The notes below the pieces were generated by a model that was not told where the DNA came from, did not search any database, and worked only from the letters and a program-made list of their open reading frames with translations. A DNA stretch of 64,000 bases, taken from positions 29,935 to 93,934 of the forward strand of contig DDGG01000003.1 of assembly GCA_002337525.1 (NCBI GenBank), read 5' to 3'. This DNA is from Alphaproteobacteria bacterium UBA1908. Lineage in GTDB: Bacteria > Pseudomonadota > Alphaproteobacteria > Caedimonadales > UBA1908. The translations under genes and the position numbers were made by a program. Position 1 is the stretch's first letter. Every line of letters starts with the position of its first letter. Below, piece by piece: positions 26,006-34,520 of this stretch.

Positions 26006-27838
26006 ATGTCAGAAAAAATTACAGAAAACAGCTCAAGTTCAGATCAGGTAACTATTGATACTTTCTTGGAAAGAATTTCTGATTTTGTCACAACCGTTTA
26101 TTTTAAGTTTAAAAGCTTGTTTGATTTCCCGAACCAAGAAGAGTGTGCTTATCAAATTTTAAATCTATGCTTTTATACTCCAACAGATAAAGCAACGGCT
26201 AGTATCTTTGGGTTTGCCGAGTTTATAGCAGCATTAGCATTGCTGGTGGTCGTCTACACCATTACGGATGTACGATATAAATTCAGAATACGCACTGCAC
26301 GGTTGCCACTTCTAAAAATGGCTTTTTTCGTAATTAGTATTGTTGGCTTTGGCTCACTTATTACCGACTTCTGGATGGCTTCAAACTGTCCGGTACTCGA
26401 CTCCTTCATTACATATAGCGGTCTACAATTCTCTTATGGCTTTCTATTTTTATCTATGGTTTTGCTATGGTTGTTTTTTGCATTCATGCGCCCACCGAAG
26501 TTTAACAAAAGCAATGCCAAAAAATATTTGCATGAGCTGTATCGCTATATCCTGCAAGGGTCAGAAACAGAGTTGCCAGTAATTGCTCATGAGTTAGGAC
26601 GCTCTGCAAGAGAAATTATAAACCTATCAGAAGAGTCTCCTTCAAGGAGGTTTCCAAAGGCCGACAACATATTTACTAAATTTTTCAAATCAGAGGACAA
26701 GACCGGACAATACGCCTACGAAATACTATTAATGATCGGCACAAGACGTTTATGCCGATATATGGCTGCTGTTGCGCCAGCGACTGTTATAGAATTTTTC
26801 TTGGAGTTCTCTGAAAATATCAAAACCAAAAGTTTGCCTATTGGGCAATTCGTGAGGAATATTTCTACGGAAGCCATTCTGAATAAAGATAGCGTCTTAT
26901 ATCATGAAGATGAAGGGTACAACTCTGGCTGGTTCGGATATGTACGCCCGTTTAGTAAAGCTGTGTACGGCGACTACGACTTGATAGAAATTCTTTCACA
27001 AGACCACTCGTCACCTTTGGATTTAGATTACAAAGCACTAGCGGGCTTGGATCCAGAACAATTCGAAGCATACACCCGCGTCACACTGATTACATTTGAA
27101 GAATATATAAAAAAGTACCCTGATGGCTTAACCAATTCCTATGCGCTAAACCAAGCATTTTCAAATATCAAAAGCGCCACTTTAAGCATCTACCAAATAA
27201 ACAACATAACTGACTGGCACAATACAGATGTATATCGAAAATTCAGAACATCAGTAGACTTCATACGCGATGTAATACGTCTCCTGAACAAACACGGGCA
27301 ACCTCGATTGGATATCCTGAAAAGCACTGAAAATTACAAAAGAGGTGATATGTATGGTCATGTTGCCAATTTAATGTTTGAAATAATTTCAGCAGCTTCA
27401 AGGGTTAATAAAAACCGAGATACATGTTGGGAAATTCATCATAATTCCGTTTGGACTGACTTTTTTAACTATGGAGAAAACAAGGATCCTCGAAAACTTG
27501 TGTTATTTAGGCTGCGACGTGCGCTCTATGATGAAATTTGTCGATTATCTGAATTGCCAAATTATAAATCAGCTAGGATCTTGGCTATATGCCTGAACGT
27601 AATGGGTCCGGTTATTCCGAAAAAGGGAATCTTTATGTATAGCGAACAAAGGGCTTTGCATAAGGCTATGATTGGATGGTTAAAAAACAACTATTTAGAC
27701 TTGATTGATAAGCAGCCTGATGTAGCCAATGCATGTATCATTGGTAGCATTTCCTATGATGAAGATAAAAAACAAATCATCAAGAGTTACATCAAAGGTT
27801 TAAGGCTTGAAGAATCGAAAGAATACCTGTCACTTTGA
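26006..27838 (+). CDS. Unknown membrane-anchored protein of the accessory island
   Basis: I do not recognise a family. The 610-residue product has a Ser-rich polar N-terminus, a segment with three Cys (residues about 48-62), and three transmembrane helices at about 73-90, 106-124 and 137-158. A cytoplasmic region of some 440 residues follows, mostly helical, with many Tyr, Phe and charged residues. No Walker, nuclease, protease or HTH motif is visible. Codon use differs from neighbours (more A- and C-ending codons, ACC/GCC/TAC), suggesting recent transfer. It is followed after 49 bases by a DUF6362 gene. The architecture would suit a membrane sensor or effector in a defence or conflict island, but this is speculation. 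Confidence 0.7.
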   Translation: MSEKITENSSSSDQVTIDTFLERISDFVTTVYFKFKSLFDFPNQEECAYQILNLCFYTPTDKATASIFGFAEFIAALALLVVVYTITDVRYKFRIRTARLPLLKMAFFVISIVGFGSLITDFWMASNCPVLDSFITYSGLQFSYGFLFLSMVLLWLFFAFMRPPKFNKSNAKKYLHELYRYILQGSETELPVIAHELGRSAREIINLSEESPSRRFPKADNIFTKFFKSEDKTGQYAYEILLMIGTRRLCRYMAAVAPATVIEFFLEFSENIKTKSLPIGQFVRNISTEAILNKDSVLYHEDEGYNSGWFGYVRPFSKAVYGDYDLIEILSQDHSSPLDLDYKALAGLDPEQFEAYTRVTLITFEEYIKKYPDGLTNSYALNQAFSNIKSATLSIYQINNITDWHNTDVYRKFRTSVDFIRDVIRLLNKHGQPRLDILKSTENYKRGDMYGHVANLMFEIISAASRVNKNRDTCWEIHHNSVWTDFFNYGENKDPRKLVLFRLRRALYDEICRLSELPNYKSARILAICLNVMGPVIPKKGIFMYSEQRALHKAMIGWLKNNYLDLIDKQPDVANACIIGSISYDEDKKQIIKSYIKGLRLEESKEYLSL

Positions 27839-27887
27839 TAAAAACTCTATCCTTTGATCTCCACTTAACAAACAAAAGGAGATCAAA

Positions 27888-28544
27888 ATGGAAAATAAAC
27901 AAAACCAATCTACTAAATGGACTAAAAACAAAGTTACGAACGCTTTTGAAAAGAGCATTCGGACATTGAGGCTTTTGCCATACGCAAAAGTAAGGGGTTA
28001 TTTCAATACTTGGCCTGATATCATTTATTCCGAATTAGAAGTATTGCAGCAGGAACATAAACCAAGAAAGCTGCGTGCTAAGGCTGAAGATATTTTAGAG
28101 CTGGAAGCCGTTTTGGAATGGATTGTATGGCTCGAAGAGAATGAGCGTAAACTCGTTTGGGCAAGAGCAAGAAGAAAGCCTTGGAAAGTCATATGCCGTG
28201 AATTTGGCTGTGGACGTACAAAGGCTTGGCAAGACTGGAGCTATGCTATCGAAAAGATCGTGCATCAGCTTAATAAAGGGGAATCCACGAAAGAACGTCA
28301 TGAAGACTTAATGAAGGCTGATATTCGTACCAAACAAAGATTTGTGAACAATATTACGTCACCTGGATTTTCTAACCAGCTAGGGCGGGCTTTCGAGGGA
28401 CTTGGATATTCGCCGGAAGAAGGTCAAGAGGCTGCCGCGAACATTATCGCGTTCGGAAAATACATCATGGAGACTAAAATTGAGGAAGAAAAATCGAAAT
28501 ACCCTAACAGGACTCGAACCAAGCAAGCCACTGATAATAAATAG
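27888..28544 (+). CDS. DUF6362 family protein with helix-turn-helix-like core
   Basis: The 218-residue product begins with the DUF6362 pattern: WTKNKVTNAFEKSIRTLRLLP, GYFNTWPDI, then VLEWIVWLEENERKLVWARA and W-K-x-I-C-R-x-F-G-C-G-R-T-K-A-W, a helix-turn-helix-like motif near residues 98-120. I know the family from alphaproteobacterial prophage and mobile regions. Residues about 135-218 form an extra C-terminal part not typical of the family. A strong ribosome site (AAAGGAG) precedes the ATG. It follows the membrane-protein gene on the same strand and ends 85 bases before the 3' end of tRNA-Gln. DNA binding is inferred. Confidence 0.78.
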   Translation: MENKQNQSTKWTKNKVTNAFEKSIRTLRLLPYAKVRGYFNTWPDIIYSELEVLQQEHKPRKLRAKAEDILELEAVLEWIVWLEENERKLVWARARRKPWKVICREFGCGRTKAWQDWSYAIEKIVHQLNKGESTKERHEDLMKADIRTKQRFVNNITSPGFSNQLGRAFEGLGYSPEEGQEAAANIIAFGKYIMETKIEEEKSKYPNRTRTKQATDNK

Positions 28545-28629
28545 TTTTTAATATTTAACGGCAGCCATTAACGAATTTTTGAACCTGAAAAATGAGGCCT
28601 GATAAGGTGTTCAGAAGGTGGTGAAAAAT

Positions 28630-28704
28630 TGGCTGGGGCGGCAGGATTCGAACCTGCGCATGGCGACACCAAAAACCGCTGCCTTACCGCTTGGCTACGC
28701 CCCA
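28630..28704 (-). tRNA. tRNA-Gln (anticodon UUG)
   Basis: A complete 75-base cloverleaf with encoded CCA: acceptor TGGGGCG/CGCCCCA, D-arm GCCAAGCGGTAAGGC, anticodon loop TTTTGGT (anticodon TTG), T-loop TTCGAAT. The lower anticodon stem has two consecutive wobble pairs (G30-U40, U31-G39), where I expect G-C and U-A. Its 3' end faces the accessory island, the usual side for integration. Confidence 0.95.
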
Positions 28705-28806
28705 AAACCAGAATTAAAATAAACATATTCTTTGGATAGACGCAAGAAAACTCTTTCGCCGAGGTGATTTTTTTTAGAAAAGGAGAAGTCTCCTTAAAAT
28801 CAGTCC

Positions 28807-29712
28807 TTAATTTCCCGCGCTTTGAGGAAAGACACTATAATAATAAGATTTGCCTTTGATCAAAACTTTTGAAGCTTTCACAAGATCTTTTTGTGCATTT
28901 TCTAAGGGTCTTGAAAAAGCCCCCTTTTCATAGCGAACAATTTGATGAGAGAAATCTGACAGCTTTTCCCGTATCGGGGAGGTATAAATTTCTGAAGCAT
29001 CCTCCAGTTCCTCCTGACTGGAGATATGGAAAATTTCCTTGCCTCGTTTAGAGACAAGAAGATAACTTCCCATGCCATCAATTGCGTAGAATTCCTGGAT
29101 TTTATGATCTGCAATATATCGGTCAAAGAAAGTTTTGAAATCTTCCTCTTCCAATAAAGATTGCATGCCACGTAAAGAACTTCCAGCAATCTTTTCCGAA
29201 AGACCCAGGAAGAAACGGTCAATATTACGGATGATTTCTGACTTTAAATGCTCGTCAAAATCTCGCAGGTGTTTTTTCAGGAATCCATGAATTTGGCCTT
29301 TATTGAAGGCTTCGATGGCCAAAGTTTCATCTGCGGCATTTGTGATCAGGAGTTTTTGGACAAAACCATCTTGAATGTTTTCAAAAAGGGTTAATCCGTC
29401 TAAAGGTCCCAAATAATAGTCCGAAACAATGATAGGGTATAAATTATCAAGAGTTTTCTTAAGTCGTTTGAACTGATTCAGATGAATTTCAGACGTAAAA
29501 ACGCCTGCCTCGGGCTCATCGCCATAGAAAAGAGTTTCGACCGCTTGATCTACCCCCCCTAAAGAGTCTAACTTTTTGGCAATTGGGGGTGTTGTTTCAA
29601 ATTTAAAAGAAGCTTCATCTTTCATGAGTTCACATAGTGCATGACTGAAATCAGGGTCATCTTCAACAAGTAAAACGCGAATAGGATATTTGATTAACGG
29701 AACTTTAAGCAT
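28807..29712 (-). CDS. Response-regulator receiver protein with atypical receiver
   Basis: The chosen start is ATG at 29712, with GGGAG about 10 bases upstream; it overlaps the stop of the symporter-kinase gene by 8 bases. The 301-residue product has a receiver acidic pair in VLLVEDDP (Asp18, Asp19) and a phospho-acceptor Asp98 in PIIVSDYYLGPLDGL, then LLITNAA (Thr/Ser switch) and the conserved Lys in GFLKKH. The distance from the acidic pair to the phospho-Asp is about 40 residues longer than usual, so the domain carries an insertion. The C-terminal 130 residues resemble no output domain I know. It is the obvious partner of the upstream kinase. Confidence 0.8.
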   Translation of the reverse strand: MLKVPLIKYPIRVLLVEDDPDFSHALCELMKDEASFKFETTPPIAKKLDSLGGVDQAVETLFYGDEPEAGVFTSEIHLNQFKRLKKTLDNLYPIIVSDYYLGPLDGLTLFENIQDGFVQKLLITNAADETLAIEAFNKGQIHGFLKKHLRDFDEHLKSEIIRNIDRFFLGLSEKIAGSSLRGMQSLLEEEDFKTFFDRYIADHKIQEFYAIDGMGSYLLVSKRGKEIFHISSQEELEDASEIYTSPIREKLSDFSHQIVRYEKGAFSRPLENAQKDLVKASKVLIKGKSYYYSVFPQSAGN

Positions 29713-32338
29713 TTTCTTGTCTCCCACAGTTAACTATCATTTCTGTAAAATGTCCTTCCTTTGTGAGGGCCACAATTGTCATGCCCATTTTGACCAGAAC
29801 TTTTTTTACAAAAAATAGTCCCAGGCCCGTTCCCCCTTTACGTGTAGAAAAGAACTCCTTAAACAAAAGGTTTTTCCTTTGCTGGGACATTCCTTCACCT
29901 GTGTCTTTAACAGAAAGAAAAATAGCGCCCTTATCTACATAGGTACGGATAAAGATATCTCCTTTTTGAGCACGCTCCAAACTTTCTGTTGCATTTTTGA
30001 TAAGGTTTAAAATGACATGCACAAAAAGATGCTCATCAACCTTAACAGGAAGAGGTCCTTGCGCAAGGTCTAATTTTATTCTGTTCGTATTGAACTTTTG
30101 ATAAGGATACAAAGAGAGCGTCTTTTTAATAAGATCATTAAGATCGCAAGTTTGAATGAGAATCTTCTTTTGATGGCTAATCTTGGCCAGGAGATTATCA
30201 ATGATAGCCTGAGCGTTGGTAACAACCCGTTCAATTGTTTCCAGGCTTTTATCAAGGTCTTCTGGATCTTTTCTGATAATTTTACAATTCATTTCAATTG
30301 ATGCGAGAGGCGCTCTGATCTCGTGGGCAATTGTGCCTCCCATAAATTTCATTGTACGCAGCTTTTCTTCATAAATGAGCTCACGACGGCGAGAAAAAAT
30401 AAAACCGAAGACCAACGCAAAGGAATAAACGTAAATGAGGGGAAGTAGTATTTTTTTCGACTTTTCAAAGAGTTCCGTAAAGTCACCCCATATGAAAAAG
30501 AGCACGCTTGCAAGTACAAAGCCTATTCCAAGCAGAAGAAGAAACTTTTTTGAGTCAACAAGAATCGATAAAAAGAGAGTAGAAATCAGAAAATGAACCA
30601 TCCAAAACCAGTGAAATTCATTTAAAAAAAGAAGATAGCTTGATAAAAAGGGTAGACAATAAGCCAGAACAACATACCAGTAAGCCAAAAACCCGACACT
30701 GTTATTATGTCGCAGTTTATCCAGAAAAAGAAGGCTGAAAAAAAGCAAGGCTGCTATCATTTTCAGGAGCAGGGCATGGGGATAGATTTGGTAAACCTCA
30801 GGCCAGAAGAAATAAGGAAAAATATAATTTATCAGAGCATAAAAACCAAAAAGGAAATAGGGGGGGGTATCATTATCAGAGAAAAATGTTTCTGAAATTT
30901 TTGAAGATAAGGACATTTTATTTAAGAACCTTGGTTTTTTTAAAAGATGAAATTTTGACCCTAAGGACTTTTTCATAATAAAGTGAATGGTAAAAAAAGT
31001 TAAGGCATTCATTCCCATACTTGGTAAAAGGCTATCAAGTCCAAGGATTTTCTCAAGATCAAACACTATCCAAAATACAAAAACAGATACTCCTGCAAAG
31101 GCACTTCCCAGAAAAGCATACTTATTTGTGCGCAGACCAAAAAGTGTTGCAAACAAGGGAATAACAACGATGGGTCCCCAAACATTGAGAAAGCTCAAAA
31201 TAAGATCCATGATGCTTTTTAACTGAAGAGCTGCAAAGATAGAGAAAATACCAATTAAAAGGGTACTGATTTTTGTGATCAGTAACTCTTTTTCCTGAAT
31301 AATTTTACTCTGTGATAAAGGTTTAAGAAAGTCATGAACAAAAGTGATGCCTGCCACGTTTAAGTAGGAATCTGCTGTTGACATAATAACAGCCAGTAAG
31401 CCTGCTACAACAAAGCCTTTAAAACCAAGGGGAAGGATTTGATCAATTAAAAAGGGGAAAATTGAATTAGGATCAATTTGGGGGGCTAGTGCCAAAGCAA
31501 TAAAGGCGATAAGAGCAATGGTGAGGTAAAAAGGGACTTCTAGAAGGGCTGCCAGGTTCAGAGATGTCCGAATTTGGTCTCTGTCTTTTGCCATTAACAT
31601 CCGCTGAACAACTGCTGGATCCAGAAAAGGAATACAGAAAATAAAAAACAACATTGTATAGCTTGAGTATGAAATAGTTTCGGGGCTAAGATCCAGTTTT
31701 GAGTCTGGAATATGCCTTAGTAACCCTTCATATCCCCCAAAATGTTGAAGTCCAAAACTGCAAATAGCAGGAATTGTAATCATTAAAGCAGCAAACTGAA
31801 TAACGTCTGTCATCGTAACAGATCTAATACCACCAGATGTTGTATAGATAACGACTAATCCGCTTCCAATGATAACGCTCCATTGATAGGGGATTTCCAG
31901 AAAATAGCTTAATAAATATCCAATGGCCCCAATTTGGGCACCAACATAACCAATGGAAAGAAGTGTTCCCGACAGTCCAGTAATCACTTTTCCAGACCAT
32001 CCATAGTTTTTTTCCATAATATCGCCAGCTGAGAAACAGTCTTCAAATTTTTCAAAATGGCGGGTTGCAACAAAAGATATTAAAAGGGCGTTAACAGGAA
32101 ATGCCATAGAAATAAAGACGTATATCAACCCATCTGTGAAAACTTTTTCGGCAATTCCTATTGTGTTTTCTCCTCCGATAAAAGTTGCAACAAGGGTTGA
32201 AATCAGAAAAGGTCCTGCAAAGCTTCGGTCTGCAATTGCATAGTCTCTTATTGATTTAATTTTCTGGCCCTGATAAAGGCCTATAACAAGTGTTAGGATG
32301 AGGTACCCAATAATAATGCCAACATCTACAGAACCCAT
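29705..32338 (-). CDS. Sodium/solute symporter-histidine kinase fusion
   Basis: The 877-residue protein starts with a sodium:solute symporter (SSSF) domain of about 13 helices (residues 5-450; GSGLVVIYTTSGGIRSVTMTDVIQF is the family signature), followed by extra helices to about 645. The kinase part has a HisKA box with phospho-His near residue 672 (GGTIAHEIRAPLAS), N-box (HVILNLIKNATESL), G1 (VKDTGEGM) and G2 (GGTGLGLFFVKK). CbrA-type kinases have the same architecture, sensing or importing a nutrient such as an amino acid. The substrate is unknown. It overlaps its receiver partner by 8 bases, so the two make one system. Confidence 0.92.
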   Translation of the reverse strand: MGSVDVGIIIGYLILTLVIGLYQGQKIKSIRDYAIADRSFAGPFLISTLVATFIGGENTIGIAEKVFTDGLIYVFISMAFPVNALLISFVATRHFEKFEDCFSAGDIMEKNYGWSGKVITGLSGTLLSIGYVGAQIGAIGYLLSYFLEIPYQWSVIIGSGLVVIYTTSGGIRSVTMTDVIQFAALMITIPAICSFGLQHFGGYEGLLRHIPDSKLDLSPETISYSSYTMLFFIFCIPFLDPAVVQRMLMAKDRDQIRTSLNLAALLEVPFYLTIALIAFIALALAPQIDPNSIFPFLIDQILPLGFKGFVVAGLLAVIMSTADSYLNVAGITFVHDFLKPLSQSKIIQEKELLITKISTLLIGIFSIFAALQLKSIMDLILSFLNVWGPIVVIPLFATLFGLRTNKYAFLGSAFAGVSVFVFWIVFDLEKILGLDSLLPSMGMNALTFFTIHFIMKKSLGSKFHLLKKPRFLNKMSLSSKISETFFSDNDTPPYFLFGFYALINYIFPYFFWPEVYQIYPHALLLKMIAALLFFSLLFLDKLRHNNSVGFLAYWYVVLAYCLPFLSSYLLFLNEFHWFWMVHFLISTLFLSILVDSKKFLLLLGIGFVLASVLFFIWGDFTELFEKSKKILLPLIYVYSFALVFGFIFSRRRELIYEEKLRTMKFMGGTIAHEIRAPLASIEMNCKIIRKDPEDLDKSLETIERVVTNAQAIIDNLLAKISHQKKILIQTCDLNDLIKKTLSLYPYQKFNTNRIKLDLAQGPLPVKVDEHLFVHVILNLIKNATESLERAQKGDIFIRTYVDKGAIFLSVKDTGEGMSQQRKNLLFKEFFSTRKGGTGLGLFFVKKVLVKMGMTIVALTKEGHFTEMIVNCGRQENA

Positions 32339-32707
32339 TAAGTACTCCGCTTTCTTATTTTACGTTTTGGTTGGAAGTCTGTAAAAGCGATTCCAGATCA
32401 ATCCAGATAAAGAGACCTTGTCCTGATTGTTGCCTTTTTGTGTAAAATGTAAGCAACGGTACTAAGGTTCTGTAGGCTTTGATCTTTTTATTTGAACTGT
32501 TTTTTAAAGTTAAAAACACGGATGCTTTTTGCTCTCCCTTGCAAAATTTTCTATTCTATTAAAATTTTATAAATGGATTCTACGTATAGTTAGGGTTAAA
32601 AATCAAGGCTAATGACAATTAGGAATGTTGGTATAAAAAATAGAAAAGCTATTAAGGAAAGAAAAAAATCAAAAAAGAGAGGTTTTATAAAGACATAATG
32701 AACCTCT
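32339..32707. other. 369-base intergenic region upstream of the symporter-kinase operon
   Basis: It is very AT-rich and presumably carries the promoter of the symporter-kinase/receiver operon and, at its right end, the terminator of the HTH regulator gene. No ORF, RNA gene or strong operator-like dyad was seen. Confidence 0.5.
32671..32707 (-). terminator. Rho-independent terminator of the HTH regulator gene
   Basis: AGAGGTT (32678-32684) pairs with AACCTCT (32701-32707) just past the stop codon; on the minus strand it is followed by a T-run (A-run at 32671-32676). Confidence 0.65.
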
Positions 32708-33385
32708 TTATTCTTTTTGAGGGGAGGCTAAAGGAGAAACTTTTCTATGCCAGATGATGGGCGCAATTTTGTCAAGGTTAACATCGTATAAAATAGGGTA
32801 CTTTAATGGGTCTTTCGATGATTGGGCAGAAAGTAGAATCACCAGGTTGGGATCTCCTGATTTTTTAACAAGAAAAGGTTGCCACTCTTCCTGATCCAGG
32901 ATTTTTACCAGACAAAAATGATCAAAAAAACATTCTTTTCCTGAAAAATCATAAACTTCACCACCAACAAGATCTCCTTTTCTAAAAAAAGGAGCATTAT
33001 TGTCTTCATTTATGGCGTATATAATTCTTTCAGGTCCTGCTTCAAGAAAGAAATTAGATTCATGTTCGACTGTTTTATCTTTAATATTTTGTGGATCATT
33101 TTGGGTGTTTGTTATAAAGACGGGAAGTTCAGAACCATTTCCCCTTATCCATGATGCAGAAACAGAAAAACCTTCATTTTCGAGAGCTGCTGTAAATTTA
33201 TCCATTAAGCGCTCTGAGATAGGACTAATATTTAACTCCCATGACCGTAGTGTTGATTCAGAGATTTGGTATTTATCAAAAAAAGCTTTTCTACTGAGGT
33301 TACACAGGCGTCTTAAATATTTTACTTTATCGCCTTGAGTTTCTAGCTTGTGAGAAATATGGTCTGAATCTATTCTGTTTTGCAT
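32708..33385 (-). CDS. HTH transcriptional regulator with LexA/S24-like C-terminal domain
   Basis: The 225-residue protein has an XRE-like helix-turn-helix at about residues 20-70 (KVKYLRRLCNLSRKAFFDKYQISESTLRSWE). The C-terminal region (about 110-215) has the beta pattern of an S24/LexA-like fold (PFFRKGDLVGGEVYDFSGKE, HFCLVKIL). The Ser-Lys catalytic dyad of LexA is not evident, so self-cleavage is doubtful. Phage-repressor-like regulators of this kind control stress or mobile functions; here the target is unknown. It is monocistronic with its own terminator. Confidence 0.75.
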   Translation of the reverse strand: MQNRIDSDHISHKLETQGDKVKYLRRLCNLSRKAFFDKYQISESTLRSWELNISPISERLMDKFTAALENEGFSVSASWIRGNGSELPVFITNTQNDPQNIKDKTVEHESNFFLEAGPERIIYAINEDNNAPFFRKGDLVGGEVYDFSGKECFFDHFCLVKILDQEEWQPFLVKKSGDPNLVILLSAQSSKDPLKYPILYDVNLDKIAPIIWHRKVSPLASPQKE

Positions 33386-33522
33386 AATTTACTTTAAAAA
33401 TATCCATTATCATAAAAAATTAAAAAACAAATAAAATCAATAGCTTGCTTTTATTTTTGTTCTCTTAATATACGAATTGTACATTTTTTTATGAGAAAAA
33501 TGACAAAAAAAATTATTTTTGC

Positions 33523-33550
33523 TTTACATCTCCCTCAATTCCTGTATGAT
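33523..33550 (+). promoter_or_regulatory. Probable promoter of the structured RNA
   Basis: TTTACA (33523-33528) and TATGAT (33545-33550), 16 bases apart, each match the sigma70 consensus at 5 of 6 positions. A start site near 33557 is predicted. No protein gene follows on this strand before a strong terminator at 33772-33802. Confidence 0.5.
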
Positions 33551-33556
33551 CATAAT

Positions 33557-33802
33557 TGTAATGATGTTTACGGGAATTTTTTAGGGTTTCTGTGAGCAAG
33601 ATCCTTTAAGGTATCATATTTGATATCTTGATTGTGATTTTTTTTGGCCCGAGTGGTCATTACCGAGTTACGCTGTTTTTTGAAACAGCTAAACAGTTTC
33701 TTGAACCAGCAATTGGTTTGAGATCCCGCGCTAAATACTATGTTTAGCGCAAACCTCCCTGTTAAGACTTGGCCCCCCATTTTTTGGGGGGCTTTTTTTT
33801 TT
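33557..33802 (+). ncRNA. Candidate stand-alone structured non-coding RNA, about 245 nt
   Basis: Between a promoter-like site and a strong terminator there is no credible plus-strand ORF but a series of stable hairpins. They are AAGGTATCA/TGATATCTT (33608-33629, 9 bp with one G-T), GCTGTTT/AAACAGC (33672-33689, 7 bp), and a nested stem GGTTT/AAACC (33715-33755) enclosing GCGCTAAA/TTTAGCGC (33728-33750, 8 bp). The terminator (33772-33802) closes the unit. It does not show the hallmarks of tmRNA, RNase P RNA or SRP RNA. A divergent 6S RNA is possible but I cannot fold it convincingly. A weak 30-codon minus-strand ORF also crosses the region. Confidence 0.5.
33772..33802 (+). terminator. Strong rho-independent terminator
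   Basis: GCCCCCC and GGGGGGC form a perfect 7-bp stem around an AT-rich loop, followed by ten T. It ends the candidate RNA. Confidence 0.9.
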
Positions 33803-33966
33803 GAATGAAACCCTACAAAATTTATCTAGGGGTTTCAACAATCTTTTAAAATCATAATACCTAGATAGTTAATAAAAAGTTAAGATACAATAAAAAGTTT
33901 CAGGAAAAAATTCAGGATTCGCTCTTTAAAACTTTTTGTTACTGATCATTCAGGTAGTTTTCTCGC

Positions 33967-34006
33967 TATAAAAAAAGCCGTGATAATTTACCAAAGCTTT
34001 TTTATA
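33967..34006 (-). terminator. AT-rich hairpin after carD
   Basis: TATAAAAAAAGC (33967-33978) pairs with GCTTTTTTATA (33996-34006), 14 bases past the carD stop. The stem itself supplies the T-run on either strand, so it may terminate carD. The stem is weak in GC. Confidence 0.4.
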
Positions 34007-34019
34007 AAAAGTTTTTTGT

Positions 34020-34520
34020 CTATGCGGCCTTTTCCAGGATGTCCTCAACACGTTTTGTTGCTGCTTCTTCATCAATAGATTCGACAAGGGCCACTTCACA
34101 AGAAAGACGTTCCAAAGCTGAACGATAAATTTGACGTTCACTATATGATTGTTCAGGTTGGGTGTCTTTACGGTAGAGCTCTCTTAGAACTTCAGCAAGA
34201 GACGTAGGGTTCCCGGAGTTAATTTTGAGTTCGTATTCTTGTGCACGACGGGCCCAAACGCCCTTTTTGGCTTTAACTCGACGCTTTAAAGAGCCTAAAA
34301 TCTCACCAAGTTGTTCTTTGGATGTTAATCGCCTTAGACCAGAGGCCTGAGCTTTTTGAAGGGGAAGACGCAGAGTCATTTTTGTTTTTTCAAAAGTGAT
34401 GACAAGAACTTTAAGTTCACATCCTGCAATAGTTTGTGTTTCTATTGATCCAAGTTGTCCAACCCCATGAGATGGGTAAACGACAAAATCTCCCTGTGCA
34501 AAAGCTTCGCGATTTGACAT
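34020..34520 (-). CDS. carD: CarD family transcriptional regulator
   Basis: The 166-residue protein has the N-terminal RNA-polymerase-interacting CarD/TRCF domain (FAQGDFVVYPSHGVGQLGSIET) and a helical C-terminal DNA-binding part with the conserved W-x-R-R motif (KKGVWARRAQEYELKINSG). CarD binds the polymerase beta subunit and stabilises open promoter complexes, notably at rRNA promoters; it is standard in Alphaproteobacteria. A good AAAGGA precedes the ATG. It is monocistronic. Confidence 0.95.
   Translation of the reverse strand: MSNREAFAQGDFVVYPSHGVGQLGSIETQTIAGCELKVLVITFEKTKMTLRLPLQKAQASGLRRLTSKEQLGEILGSLKRRVKAKKGVWARRAQEYELKINSGNPTSLAEVLRELYRKDTQPEQSYSERQIYRSALERLSCEVALVESIDEEAATKRVEDILEKAA

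Noticed and set aside
33568..33780. Minus-strand ORF across the structured-RNA region, including a 30-codon version starting at 33660
   Set aside because: The long form starts inside the terminator stem; the short form has no good ribosome site and its sequence is dictated by the hairpins. I keep the RNA interpretation.
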